A stretch of 64,000 nucleotides of DNA from Pyropia yezoensis. Taxonomy: Eukaryota; Rhodophyta; Bangiophyceae; Bangiales; Bangiaceae. Below, piece after piece: positions 23,414 through 33,634 of the stretch. Both the position numbers and the translations under genes were made by a program. Below the pieces are notes generated by a model. That model saw nothing but the letters and a program-made list of their open reading frames with translations, had not been told where the DNA came from and did not search any database. Every line of letters begins with the position of its first letter. Positions within the stretch are counted from its first letter, which is position 1. The stretch lies in NCBI GenBank assembly GCA_009829735.1, contig CM020620.1, positions 6,526,545-6,590,544 of the forward strand. The letters are read 5' to 3'.

Positions 23414-23949
23414 ATGGCTAACGCGACCATCTCAGAGGAGTTCGAGGGTGTGGGTGACTCGGAGCGGGAGGTGGCGGCGAGACAGTGGTTGACAGCAGAG
23501 GAGGACATAGAGGCTATTGGCGCCACATTTTTGCTGCTTGTGCGGGTTGGGGCGCCTTCTCTTAGGTGGCGTGCGGCTGCACATATAAGCAGGTACATGC
23601 GCTTTTCACACCCTCCTGCGCTTGCCTTCCATTGGTGTCATCCCATCTCATGCACTCATCCCTCCCACCATCTACCATCTCCCCACCTCCTCCCCTTTGA
23701 CCCTCCCCTCCACCCCACCTTAGCGCCTACGAGTGCTGTAGTCCGGCAAGAGCAGTGTGGCGGCAGACGGTGTGGGCGCGAGCCGCAAGGGCAAGGGGCG
23801 CAAGCGCAAGGCTTCGGGTACCACGGCCACTTCTAGCCGCTCGAAGAATTTTTCTCCTGGCGAGTGCGTTGGCATCCTGACCGCTGCAGCCACCCACTGG
23901 GCGGCGTACCACGCCAGCCGTACTGGTGAAAAGAAGCGTCGGGCAGGCG
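23414..23949 (+). pseudogene. Host gene interrupted by retrotransposon A#3 (5' two exons)
   Basis: Exon 1 is 23414-23592, ATG in ttATGGCT, reading MANATISEEFEG with donor GTACAT after codon position 2. Exon 2 begins at 23756 (acceptor AGAGCAG), restores phase, and encodes a Lys/Arg-rich stretch (RKGKGRKRKASG) followed by KNFSPGECVGILTAAATHWA. The latter has the feel of a Myb/SANT-like or other small helical DNA-binding domain, though I cannot name it. The frame is cut at 23950, where LTR A#3 starts, and a TAG inside the LTR ends translation. The remainder of the gene should lie beyond the right edge of the window after the whole nest. It may itself belong to an older transposon. Confidence 0.5.
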
Positions 23950-24312
23950 TGTAGCAATATGGATGACCGTATTGTGACCCTAATATAGGGGGACTACTTC
24001 TAACCCTTAACTTTCAATTTGGGAGTCCGTATTGGTCACGGTATCTACAAGTTACGTATGACCAGAGGGACTTGCATCTTGGGGTGAAGGGTCGTTAGTA
24101 GTGTCTCCGCGGGTTTATAAGGAGGGGGCCGGCGGCGAATCCACCGCCGGCCATGGTAGAACAATAAACCCCTCCCATTTGGGCTCCCATCTTGGTCCCG
24201 TGGCTTGCGCTCCAACAGACAGCAACCTTGGCCTCCCGGTGACGTTGGTGCCGATCCCCCTTGGTGAGTGGTCCCTGAGAGTGGACGTGCGACGGATTCC
24301 TATTGTGCTACA
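23950..24312 (+). repeat. LTR A (5' LTR of A#3)
   Basis: 363 bp, TGTAGCA...TGCTACA ends with 7-bp inverted terminal matches. It contains a TATA-like TTTATAA near 24114, a GC hairpin at 24127-24152 and AATAAA near 24163, so a U3-R-U5 layout is plausible. It is followed by ttggtggagcagcagggg, the likely primer-binding site. Confidence 0.92.
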
Positions 24313-24538
24313 TTGGTGGAGCAGCAGGGGACGGGTTTCCGTCACCCTTGTGGTGACGCCGTCTTCGGCCCTGGCACACGGATAGGGATCCTGTCCTTTT
24401 CTTGTACTCGTGGTGTTGCGATCTGGTTGATTGTGTTGAGTGGTTACGTTTGACTGCGATCTACTGTTACTCTCCCCCAACCTACCCTCTCGCTCTCTTA
24501 TTCGTGGTGACCGATACGTCGGTTGACTGATTGTGACT

Positions 24539-24948
24539 ATGTCTACCCAAGAGACGGGGAACGTTCAAGACGACGGATCGTGGTCGACGCCGACCCCGGA
24601 GTTGAACCCGGGAACCGGGATCGGTAACCCGATCGACAAAATTGAGACGCCGATGCTCTCCGGTGCCGGATCGACGTTTGGTACGGCGCGGACGGCCGGG
24701 GGCGGCGGACCGCCTCAACCGTCTTCTGCCTACCTCACGCCGCCGCCACCTTCACCAGGGGATTCCCTGATGGCATCATTGGCTCGCATCCAGGCACGGC
24801 TCACCGGACTCGACGCCCGTCAAGAGCGTACGGAGGACGCAACGGCAGTGCTGATGTCAACACGCTATACGACGGTACCCCGTCGTGTTCTTCCCACACC
24901 GGTACGGTTCGAGCCGGCCGGGCTACTTTCGGAGTCTACCGGGGTCGA
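24539..24948 (+). pseudogene. Gag of A#3, N-terminal fragment
   Basis: About 137 codons from ATG 24539 (MSTQETGNVQDDG), closely matching the start of the full gag at 41987-44320 minus. It is truncated by insertion of LTR B at 24949 within sequence reading LLSEST. It belongs to the capsid precursor of family A. Confidence 0.85.
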
Positions 24949-25414
24949 TGTAAGGATTTCCCCCCGAATCCCATGCCTCATGCCTAAGGGATAATATCTG
25001 GGACGTCTCCTTGCAGATCCTGCCGAACCAACTCCTGGCATTATGGATCAATTCCCTGTATTGTGGGGCATGACACGGTGTACCTTCCAGACTCATGATG
25101 AGTCAGCTGCTGTCTCACGGTGTCTGCTGGCCGCACGACAGCGGCAATCGACAACGCATCATGGCCTGTCCAAAGGCGCCACCGTCAGCACCCATGACGA
25201 GCCACATCTGCCACAGCTGGCGAGTCCGTTATAATGTCCTCGCTGCAGCATTGCAGCGATGTGACTGGCTAGCCGGCTGACAGATTCGATCGACTCGATC
25301 GAACCGTACTTACACGCCTCTCGGACCTTCGGACCGCCTGGCGTCTGGGGCCGGCTGGGACGGCGCACTGGGTGCTGCACGCCGGACCCCTTCGTTCGGG
25401 GCAAACTGGGGCTG
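24949..25414 (+). repeat. LTR B (5' LTR of element B), left part
   Basis: Starts TGTAAGGATTTCCCCC and matches the 3' LTR at 63499-64000 with scattered differences. It is split at 25414/25415 by insertion of family C. The last five bases GGCTG (25410-25414) recur at 52208-52212, where the LTR resumes. No coding sequence. Confidence 0.92.
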
Positions 25415-25883
25415 TGTGGCAGTATTGACCCCCAGGTAGGGGGGCAACACGTGCCATGCAAGGGGCGGCAGGCCACTAGCCTGATCCGTTCCTCCCCCTG
25501 CATTTGGGTCCATATTCCCTAAGTTTGGGATAGTTAGCTTAGTAGTAAATCCAACTTGGATTTGAGGGTTTTCTGCATTTATCGTCTTGAATTTTCGTGT
25601 GGCCCGGTGGGCAGGTGCTGGGGTGGGAGATTCTGAGTGGCGAGATTCTGAGTGGACCCTGGGGGGACAAGGGGAGGGACAGCGGGGCTTGGCCCTGCGT
25701 CCCCGTCCCGACCAAGAAACTGTTGGACCACACACCATCCTCTTGTTTGTCCGTGGGGGGTTTGCCCCACAACAGGGACAGAGTGTGTGCGACTTGCACT
25801 TCTTCCGGTTCCCCCGACACGGGAGGCAGCCCTAGCACACCGCCCCAACTTGGGTGCCGCGTGTGCTAGTGGTTTTTGCCACA
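25415..25883 (+). repeat. LTR C (5' LTR of C#1)
   Basis: 469 bp, TGTGGCA...TGCCACA. It is followed at once by tttggtggagcagcagggg, a primer-binding site identical in its core to that of family A. Two direct gagattctgagtgg repeats lie near 25628-25654. Confidence 0.92.
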
Positions 25884-26002
25884 TTTGGTGGAGCAGCAGG
25901 GGATAGAGGTAAACTTTACCTCCGGGTGCACCCGGGTGTAGGGGGCCCTCTGTCTCAGAGGAACGGTGGACTTGGACCGTGTCATACGGATCGTCAGCCA
26001 AC

Positions 26003-26921
26003 ATGGCTAGCTCGGACCCCCCGTCGTCCGGGGAGTACACGGGTGACGCACGTACTTCAGTGCCTTTGAATACTGGTGAGACACAGGTGGGTTTACCTGG
26101 GGTCGCAGAGGGACTAGAGGTCCCTCAAGCCAGCAGGACTGGAAGTACGGGCGGGCAACAGGCCACCCCGACTCAGGCGGGAGTTCACTCGGGTGACACT
26201 TCTGATGTGGGTGGGCCGAAGTCTGGCCACCGTGTGGTATACTCAACGGGAACGTCCCAAGGGGTGAGGACTGTCCCCGCGGGTTCCACTCGGGTTGGAG
26301 CCAACTTTGGCTTGGAGCCGTCGCCAACTAGGCTTTCGGAGGACGGTGGACCTCCGTTGGTCGGCGATGGGCTCGCGCCCATGCCCCCGGTTGAGACCCC
26401 TGAGGAACGTGGTTACCCCTCAGGTGGACTCCCGGAGGCGGACCGAGACTCAACTGGAGTAGTCAATCCACTCCTCGCGGAAACTGTCCGTCGGGAGGCG
26501 ACCAATGTGTTGCGGCAGACTTTGCCGGACCTGGTGGTCACGATGACGAATACTATTCTGAATCAGATTGTGGCGAGTTTGCCAGATGGCCTTAATGTCC
26601 AAACCGGATTGGGGCTTTCGAGCCCGCAGGCGCAGGGGGAATCCCCCCTTACGCCTATCTCTGGTCGCCCCGAACTGGGGGCGACACCTGTGACTCCCAA
26701 CGAGGGAGCCACACCATACTCGGTGGGGCGTACGCCCTTCACGGGGGAGTTCCCCCCGGAAACGCCGGCGGCTACACCAAGCGCGCCGCGCCGGACTACA
26801 GGCACTGAGAGTGAACTTACCCCAGTGCCACAGCGGCTGTTCCCTCAACGTGAGGTGCCGCCCAAGATCCAGGTAGCCAACCCGGTCTACCAGAGGATCT
26901 TTGACTGTGAGACCTACGCCC
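26003..26921 (+). CDS. Gag of C#1, N-terminal part (split by A#1)
   Basis: Reads from ATG 26003 (MASSDPPSSGEY); an upstream GTG at 25979 is in frame but unlikely. It is cut at 26921 by LTR A (minus), with target duplication CGCCC (26917-26921). The other half is at 39415-40447 on the minus strand, in the inverted piece. Joining 919 nt to the remainder after one copy of the 5-bp duplication is removed gives exactly 1947 nt (648 aa), the same as C#2. Disordered Pro/Thr/Gly-rich N-terminus, then a capsid-like helical region. Confidence 0.88.
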
Positions 26922-27284
26922 TGTAGCACAATAGGGATCCGTCGCGCGTCCACTCTCAGGGAACACTCACCAAGGGGGATCGGCACCAACGTCACCGGGA
27001 GGCCAAGGTTGCTGTCCTTGGAGCGCAAGCCACGGGACCAAGATGGGAGCCCAAATGGGAGGGGTTTGTTGTTCTACCTTGGCCGGCGGTGGATTCGCCA
27101 CCGGCCCCCTCGTTATAAACCCTCGGAGACACTACTAACTACCCTCCACCCCAAGATGCAAGTCCCTCTGGTCATACGTAACTTATAGATACCGTGACCA
27201 GTACGAACTATCAAATTGAAAGTTAAGGGTTAGAAGTAGCCCCCCTGATATTAGGGTCACAATACGGACAACCATATTGCTACA
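26922..27284 (-). repeat. LTR A (3' LTR of A#1)
   Basis: 363 bp in minus orientation. Diagnostic variants (CTAATATCAGGGG, AACCCTTAAC, GACGGATCCC on its own strand) match the LTR at 40448-40810 and not those at 33272 or 44546, so these two are partners. The adjoining gaatctaaggggggg (own strand) is the polypurine tract. Confidence 0.92.
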
Positions 27285-27871
27285 TATCCCCCCCTTAGAT
27301 TCGGCCCGTCCTCGGGTCGAGTTGCATTCGGGGTACCGAATGTAAGTGGGTCGCGTGACCGTTTACCCGTCGGGTGGGGCTTTGCGCCCCGTCGCGACAG
27401 ACACCCCTTTTCGAGGTTGTCTCAGGGGGGTGCCCCCCTTTGCGTGGTACACACACACGATCCGTTTTCCGGACCGTTAAATTCCCGATGCGGGTTGCTG
27501 TTCACGCCCCCCCTTTCCGAGGGGTGGTGCAAGCGGATCCGCCACCAGGTGCCTGGTGGTAGGGGGGCCCCTCTCGTGTGGACGATTGAGTGGGGGGCGG
27601 GGGCTGCCCGCGTTGCGTGGGGGCGGTTGGGGGTGACCCCCCTTGCTTACCCCGTGTGTGGGTGTGGCCCCGTCCCGCCCAGGTGCCTGGGTGGAGCGCG
27701 GTCGTAGCCCCGTGGGGCGCGGGTCGACCCGCGTGCCTGCGGCGCTTCTCGTGGCCGTTTGTGGTCATAAGCGCGGGTGTCCGCGCTTCCCTGGCTCGTC
27801 CCGGTTATCCCCCCGTACCGGGTTGTAGCCGTCGACGGCTTGTGGGCGCGGGGGACTCCGCACCCGTTATC

Positions 27872-30209
27872 ATGTCCTATCCCCAGGTGCTTGAAGAGGA
27901 GGAAGACCTCCTGATCGGGGAGGAGATGGAGGACGACGCGCCTGTCGGTCCCGACGCCGCGCGTTACGGGGTGAGCTCGTCTGACGACGACGGGCCTGCG
28001 GTGTCCGTCCGTCTGTCGGCCGGAGGACTGTCGTCCGTGTGCAGCGGCACGACGGTGCCGTCGGCCGGAGGTCAACCCGGCGGTCAACCGCGCGTGGCGG
28101 CTTCTACCCCCTCTCTGCCGGCTGCCCGGATGGGGCCTGGTGCCGATGCCGGCTCACCGCAGGTACCTCAAGATGGTCCGCCCTGCGGCGGAGGTCGCGA
28201 CCCGCAGCCGACTCCGGCTGGTCAAGGTGGTCCGGGTGTCCGGGCGGTGACTCCTCGAGGCGGTCCCGACGTTGACGCGGGTGGTGGTGGCGGTGCGACA
28301 CCCGGTGCGGTGGGTCAAGACGGTGCGGGTGTCCGCACGGCCGGGGCTCCGGCTCCGGAGGCTGTCCAAGTGCCTTCCACTTCCGAGGCGGGGGCTACGC
28401 CGACGGGTGGTGCCGGCGCCGGTACCATACCTGCGGTGCCGCGGGTGTCGAGCGGTCAAGACGCTCCTTCTCCCATGGCGGTTGACACCGGGAGTTACTC
28501 CGGGCGGGCGCCCGCCCTTCTTCTTCCTCCTCGGCCTCGTCCATCTCCGACGTCGGCCCCTCTGCCGGTGGTGCGTCCCCCGGCGCCCCCGATTCTTCCT
28601 GGTCCTGCCCGGGTTGCCCCGTTGGGTGGCGGCGTCGCCGTGGCGGCGGGTCAACCCGCCATGTCGGTGTCCGACTTGGTGGCTCGGGTTCGAGGCCTCA
28701 CGGTGCAAGAGTCGATGGAGTCCGATGGGCGTATGCGGGTGGACTTCCACCTGGTGCATCCCCGTGGAGAATCCTCCCGGCGCGTCAAGGTGGACCCGTG
28801 CTGGGAGCGGGAGTTGGTGCGGCTGGTCAACCAGCCGAACGCGGTCCGGGTGGAACACCATTGGATCCTGAGTCAGCCGGACGACCGGCATGCGCAGCTC
28901 TGGCGCACCCGGGTGGGACGGGGTGAGGTCTACCTCGACCCCAACTTCGGGGTCTGCGACTTGATTGCCCCCGCGTTGCCGCGGGAGATTGACTACCCGG
29001 CTAGTGCTCGGGGGATTGCGGCGGCGGCGGAGCCGGTTGCGTTTGGGGAGACGGTGAGCCGTACCGGTCGGTATCCCGACTTTGACTACTACCCGGGGGT
29101 ACCCCCGTATCTGTCGTTGACGGCTCCCTACCCGCCCATGGCGGGGTTGAAGTCGGCGTCGAGTTGGCGACGTAACCATGGTGTCATGGCGGATGCGTTC
29201 CGCACGGATATAACGTGTGCGTTGCAGACCGGCAACGGTCGTGCTCCGGTATACACTCCCGTGCGCCCGCCGCTATGGCAGGAGGGGTGGGAACCCGCCC
29301 CTGCTTTCCGGTTTGACACCGGCTCCTGCCTCCGATACTTCGGGAGTGTGTTGGCCTCCCGGCCGGTCCACCCGTTGCAGGGTACCTTCACCCTTGAGGT
29401 TACCCTCGGGCAGGCTTCATCCTTCTTGCTGTCCGTCCGCCGGCAGGGTCGTCTGTTTCATCTTCCGACGGGTGTCCGTCGGCACATCGCGCAGTTGGGC
29501 GTGGATCTGATAGCCGCCAAGACCGGGTTGGCCCGGGAGTTCGAAGCCCTGCTGGCTGTTCACGATGCCGTGAACTGGGCTGGGGTGTTGGCCCTTCCCC
29601 CGTACCGGAACCCGCAGGCTGGGGCTTCCCCCTTGCCTCGTCACTCGTTGCGTGTCCGGCGTACTCAGCCGGGTGAGCCTAGTTGCCATGGGTGGGCGTC
29701 CACCGAGGCCGTTCCTGACCTGGGTATTCCCATGGTTATCCATGACCCTCTTCAGGTCCTTGCTCCGTGGTTCGGTAACCCGATGCCTGCGGCGGTTGGC
29801 CGTCGTCCCCGAGAGTGGGGCTCTGCGGGTGGGGAGCGTGAGGTGTCCCGTCGTCGGGCGGAGTACCGCCGTGGTTACGGTGGAGCCCCTTCGGTAGGGT
29901 CCTACCGGGCCTCGTATCAGGTGCCACCGGCTCCGGTGGTAGCCGTGTCGGCTCCTGTGGCTCCTCTGGCTGCGCCAGTGTCACCTCCCGCCCCTGTCCT
30001 ACATGACGGGGGTCCCCGTCTCTGGTATGAAGGCGTTGACGCCCTTGTTACCCGCGCAATGCGTGGGGGTCTCTCTGTTAGCTGGGGGGATATCCCCCCA
30101 GGTGCTGCGCTGGTTGGGTCAGCGCGTTGCTTTGGTGGCGTGCTGGACCGCCTCCAGAAAGCTCTGGAGGACGTGGAGGCTGGCCGCAGCACCCTCGTCC
30201 AGCTATGCA
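27872..30209 (+). CDS. Antisense ORF of family A (A#1 copy), running into gap
   Basis: Plus-strand frame inside a minus-strand retrotransposon, between the missing pol and the 3' LTR. From ATG 27872 (MSYPQVLEEEEDLL) it stays open for about 779 codons to the gap without a stop. An acidic N-terminus (about 1-50) is followed by a Pro/Gly/Ala-rich region (about 60-270). A conserved-looking folded part of about 400 residues comes next (e.g. MRVDFHLVHPRGESSRRVKV, YFGSVLASRPVHP, LLSVRRQGRLFHLP, ALLAVHDAVNWAGVL). I see no enzyme motif. It appears distantly homologous to the antisense ORF of family C at 49457-51400. It is a second gene of unknown function, transcribed opposite to gag-pol. Confidence 0.78.
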
Positions 30210-30339
30210 NNNNNNNNNNNNNNNNNNNNNNNNNNNNNNNNNNNNNNNNNNNNNNNNNNNNNNNNNNNNNNNNNNNNNNNNNNNNNNNNNNNNNNNNNNN
30301 NNNNNNNNNNNNNNNNNNNNNNNNNNNNNNNNNNNNNNN
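30210..30339. other. Assembly gap, 130 N
   Basis: The flanks are reverse complements of each other to within about 7 bases (gtccagctatgca on the left, its complement starting 30347 on the right). This is what two contigs ending at the same point of a shared repeat would give when one is flipped. Confidence 0.95.
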
Positions 30340-32685
30340 ACCTCGGTGCATAGCTGGACGAGGGTGCTGCGGCCAGCCTCCACGTCCTCCAGAGCTTTCT
30401 GGAGGCGGTCCAGCACGCCACCAAAGCAACGCGCTGACCCAACCAGCGCAGCACCTGGGGGGATATCCCCCCAGCTAACAGAGAGACCCCCACGCATTGC
30501 GCGGGTAACAAGGGCGTCAACGCCTTCATACCAGAGACGGGGACCCCCGTCATGTAGGACAGGGGCGGGAGGTGACACTGGCGCAGCCAGAGGAGCCACA
30601 GGAGCCGACACGGCTACCACCGGAGCCGGTGGCACCTGATACGAGGCCCGGTAGGACCCTACCGAAGGGGCTCCACCGTAACCACGGCGGTACTCCGCCC
30701 GACGACGGGACACCTCACGCTCCCCACCCGCAGAGCCCCACTCTCGGGGACGACGGCCAACCGCCGCAGGCATCGGGTTACCGAACCACGGAGCAAGGAC
30801 CTGAAGAGGGTCATGGATAACCATGGGAATACCCAGGTCAGGAACGGCCTCGGTGGACGCCCACCCATGGCAACTAGGCTCACCCGGCTGAGTACGCCGG
30901 ACACGCAACGAGTGACGAGGCAAGGGGGAAGCCCCAGCCTGCGGGTTCCGGTACGGGGGAAGGGCCAACACCCCAGCCCAGTTCACGGCATCGTGAACAG
31001 CCAGCAGGGCTTCGAACTCCCGGGCCAACCCGGTCTTGGCAGCTATCAGATCCACGCCCAACCGCGCGATGTGCCGACGGAAACCCGTCGGAAGATGAAA
31101 CAGACGACCCTGCCGGCGGACGGACAGCAAGAAGGATGAAAGCCTGCCCGAGGTAACCTCAAGGGTGGAAGGTACCCTGCAACGGGTGGACCGGTCGCGA
31201 GGCCAACACACTCCCGAAGTAGCGAAGACAGGAGCCGGTGTCAAACCGGAAAGCAGGGGCGGGTTCCCACCCCTCCTGCCATAGCGGCGGGCGCACGGGA
31301 GTGTATACCGGAGCACGACCGTTGCCGGTCTGCAACGCACACGTTATATCCGTGCGGAACGCATCCGCCATGACACCATGGTTACGTCGCCAACTCGACG
31401 CCGACTTCAACCCCGCCATGGGCGGGTAGGGAGCCGTCAACGACAGATACGGGGGTAACCCCGGGTAGTAGTCAAAGTCGGGATACCGACCGGTACGGCT
31501 CACCGTCTCCCCAAACGCAACCGGCTCCGCCGCCGCCGCAATCCCCCGAGCACTAGCCGGGTAGTCAATCTCCCGCGGCAACGCGGGGGCAATCAGGTCG
31601 CAGACCCCGAAGTTGGGGTCGATGTGGACCTCACCCCGTCCCACCCGGGTGCGCCAGAGCTGCGCATGCCGGTCGTCCGGCTGACTCAGGATCCAATGGT
31701 GTTCCACCCGGACCGCGTTCGGCTGGTTGACCAGCCGCACCAACTCCCGCTCCCAGCTCGGGTCCACCTTGACGCGCCGGGAGGACTCTCCACGGGGATG
31801 CACCAGGTGGAAGTCCACCCGCATACGCCCATCGGACTCCATCGACTCTTGCACCGTGAGGCCTCGAACCCGAGCCACCAAGTCGGACACCGACATGGCG
31901 GGTTGACCCGCCGCCACGGCGACGCCGCCACCCAACGGGGCAACCCGGGCAGGACCAGGAAGAATCGGGGGCGCCGGGGGACGCACCACCGGCAGAGGGG
32001 CCGACGTCGGAGATTGACGAGGCCGAGGAGGAAGAAGAAGGGCGGGCGCCCGCCCGGAGTAACTCCCGGTGTCAACCGCCATGGGAGAAGGAGCGTCTTG
32101 ACCGCTCGACACCCGCGGCACCGCAGGTACGGTACCGGCGCCAGCACCACCCGTCGGCGTAGCCCCCGCCTCGGAAGGGGAAGGCACTTGGACAGCCTCC
32201 GGAGCCGGAGCCCCGGCCGTGCGGACACCCACACCGTCTTGACCCGCCGCACCGGGTGTCGCACCGCCACCACCACCCGCGTCAACGTCGGGACCGCCTC
32301 GAGGAGTCACCGCCCGGACACCCGGACCACCTTGACCAGCCGGAGTCGGCTGCGGGTCGCCACCTCCGCCGCAGGGCGGACCATCTTGAGGTAGCTGCGG
32401 TGAGCCGGCACCGGCACCAGGCTCCATCCGGGCAGCCGGCAGAGAGGGGGTAGAAGCCGCCACGCGCGGTTGACCGCCGGGTTGACCGCCGGCCGACGGC
32501 ACCGTCGTGCCGCTGCACACGGACGACAGTCCTCCGGCCGACAGTCGGACGGACACCGCAGGCCCGTCGTCGTCAGACGAGCTCACCCCGTAACGCGCGG
32601 CGTCGGGACCGACAGGCGCGTCGTCCTCCATCTCCTCCCCGATCAGGAGGTCTTCCTCCTCTCCAAGCACCTGGGGATAGGACAT
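30340..32685 (-). CDS. Antisense ORF of family A (A#2 copy), frameshifted
   Basis: Reverse-oriented copy of the ORF at 27872-30209, from ATG 32685 to the gap, with scattered substitutions. Near 31165 one extra C shifts the frame (ending after LQGTFHP); further single-base changes about 20 nt on return to the original frame. So this copy is disrupted locally, or the reads differ there. In corrected orientation it reads plus, antisense to A#2, as in A#1. Confidence 0.72.
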
Positions 32686-33271
32686 GATAACGGGTGCGGA
32701 GTCCCCCGCGCCCACAAGCCGTCGACGGCTACGACCCGGTACGGTGGGATAACCGGGACGAGCCAGGGAAGCGCGGGCACCCGCGCTTATGACCACAAAC
32801 GGCCACGAGAAGCGCCACAAACACGCGGGTCGACCCACGCCCCACGGGGCTACGAACGCGCTCCACCCAGGCACCTGGGCGGGACGGGGCCACCCCCACA
32901 CACGGGGTAAGCAAAGGGGGGTCACCCCCAACCGCCCCCACGCAACGCGGGCAGCCCCCGCCCCCCACTCAATCGTCCACACGAGAGGGGCCCCCCTACC
33001 ACCAGGCACCTGGTGGCGGATCCGCTTGCACCACCCCTCGGAAAGGGGGGTCGTGAACAAAAACCCGCATCGGGAAATTAACGGTCCGGAAAACGGATCG
33101 TGTGTGTACCACACAAAGGGGGGCACCCCCCTCGGACAACCTCGAAAAGGGGTGTCTGTCGCGACGGGGCGCAAAGCCCCACCCGACGGGTAAACAGTCA
33201 CGCGACCCACTTACATTCGGTAACCCGAATGCAACTCGACCCGAGGACGGGCCGAATCTAAGGGGGGGATA

Positions 33272-33634
33272 TGTAGCAATATGGTTGTCCGTATTGTGAC
33301 CCTAATATTAGGGGGGCTACTTCTAATCCTTAACTTTCAATTCGATAGTTCGTACTGGTCACGGTATCTATAAGTTACGTATGACCAGAGGGACTTGCAT
33401 CTTGGGGTGGAGGGTAGTTAGTAGTGTCTCCGAGGGTTTATAACGAGGGGGCCGGTGGCGAATCCACCGCCGGCCAAGGTAGAACAACAAACCCCTCCCA
33501 TTTGGGCTCCCATCTTGGTCCCGTGGCTTGCGCTCCAAGGACAGCAACCTTGGCCTCCCGGTGACGTTGGTGCCGATCCCCCTTGGTGAGTGTTCCCTGA
33601 GAGTGGACGTGCGACGGATTCCTATTGTGCTACA
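33272..33634 (+). repeat. LTR A (3' LTR of A#2, in inverted piece)
   Basis: 363 bp. Variants CTAATATTAGGGG, AATCCTTAAC and GACGGATTCC match the LTR at 44546-44908. It is preceded by the polypurine tract aagggggggat. The next bases 33635-33639 (cctcg) are the reverse complement of cgagg at 44909-44913, the target duplication of A#2. Confidence 0.92.

Larger units (their letters stand above)
23950..24948 (+). mobile_element. Family A LTR retrotransposon copy A#3 (5' part)
   Basis: Consists of the 5' LTR (23950-24312), the primer-binding site, leader and the first about 410 nt of gag, then interruption by the family B LTR at 24949. Orientation is plus. Its LTR differs at many positions from the four other family A LTRs here, so it is the oldest A copy. 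The 5-bp flank before it is AGGCG; the matching right flank is outside the window. Confidence 0.85.
26922..30209 (-). mobile_element. Retrotransposon A#1, 3' part (5' part at 40448-40828)
   Basis: Contains the 3' LTR, polypurine tract and most of the antisense ORF, then stops at an N run. The matching 5' LTR and primer-binding site are at 40448-40828 in the mis-oriented piece. Everything between (gag, protease, pol) is missing behind the N run, whose 130-base length must be nominal if A#1 is full length. Confidence 0.82.

Noticed and set aside
27285-33271. A 6-kb palindrome, possibly a novel inverted or fold-back retroelement
   Set aside because: Its centre is an N run and target duplications plus LTR pairing show the right arm is a flipped piece of another family A copy.
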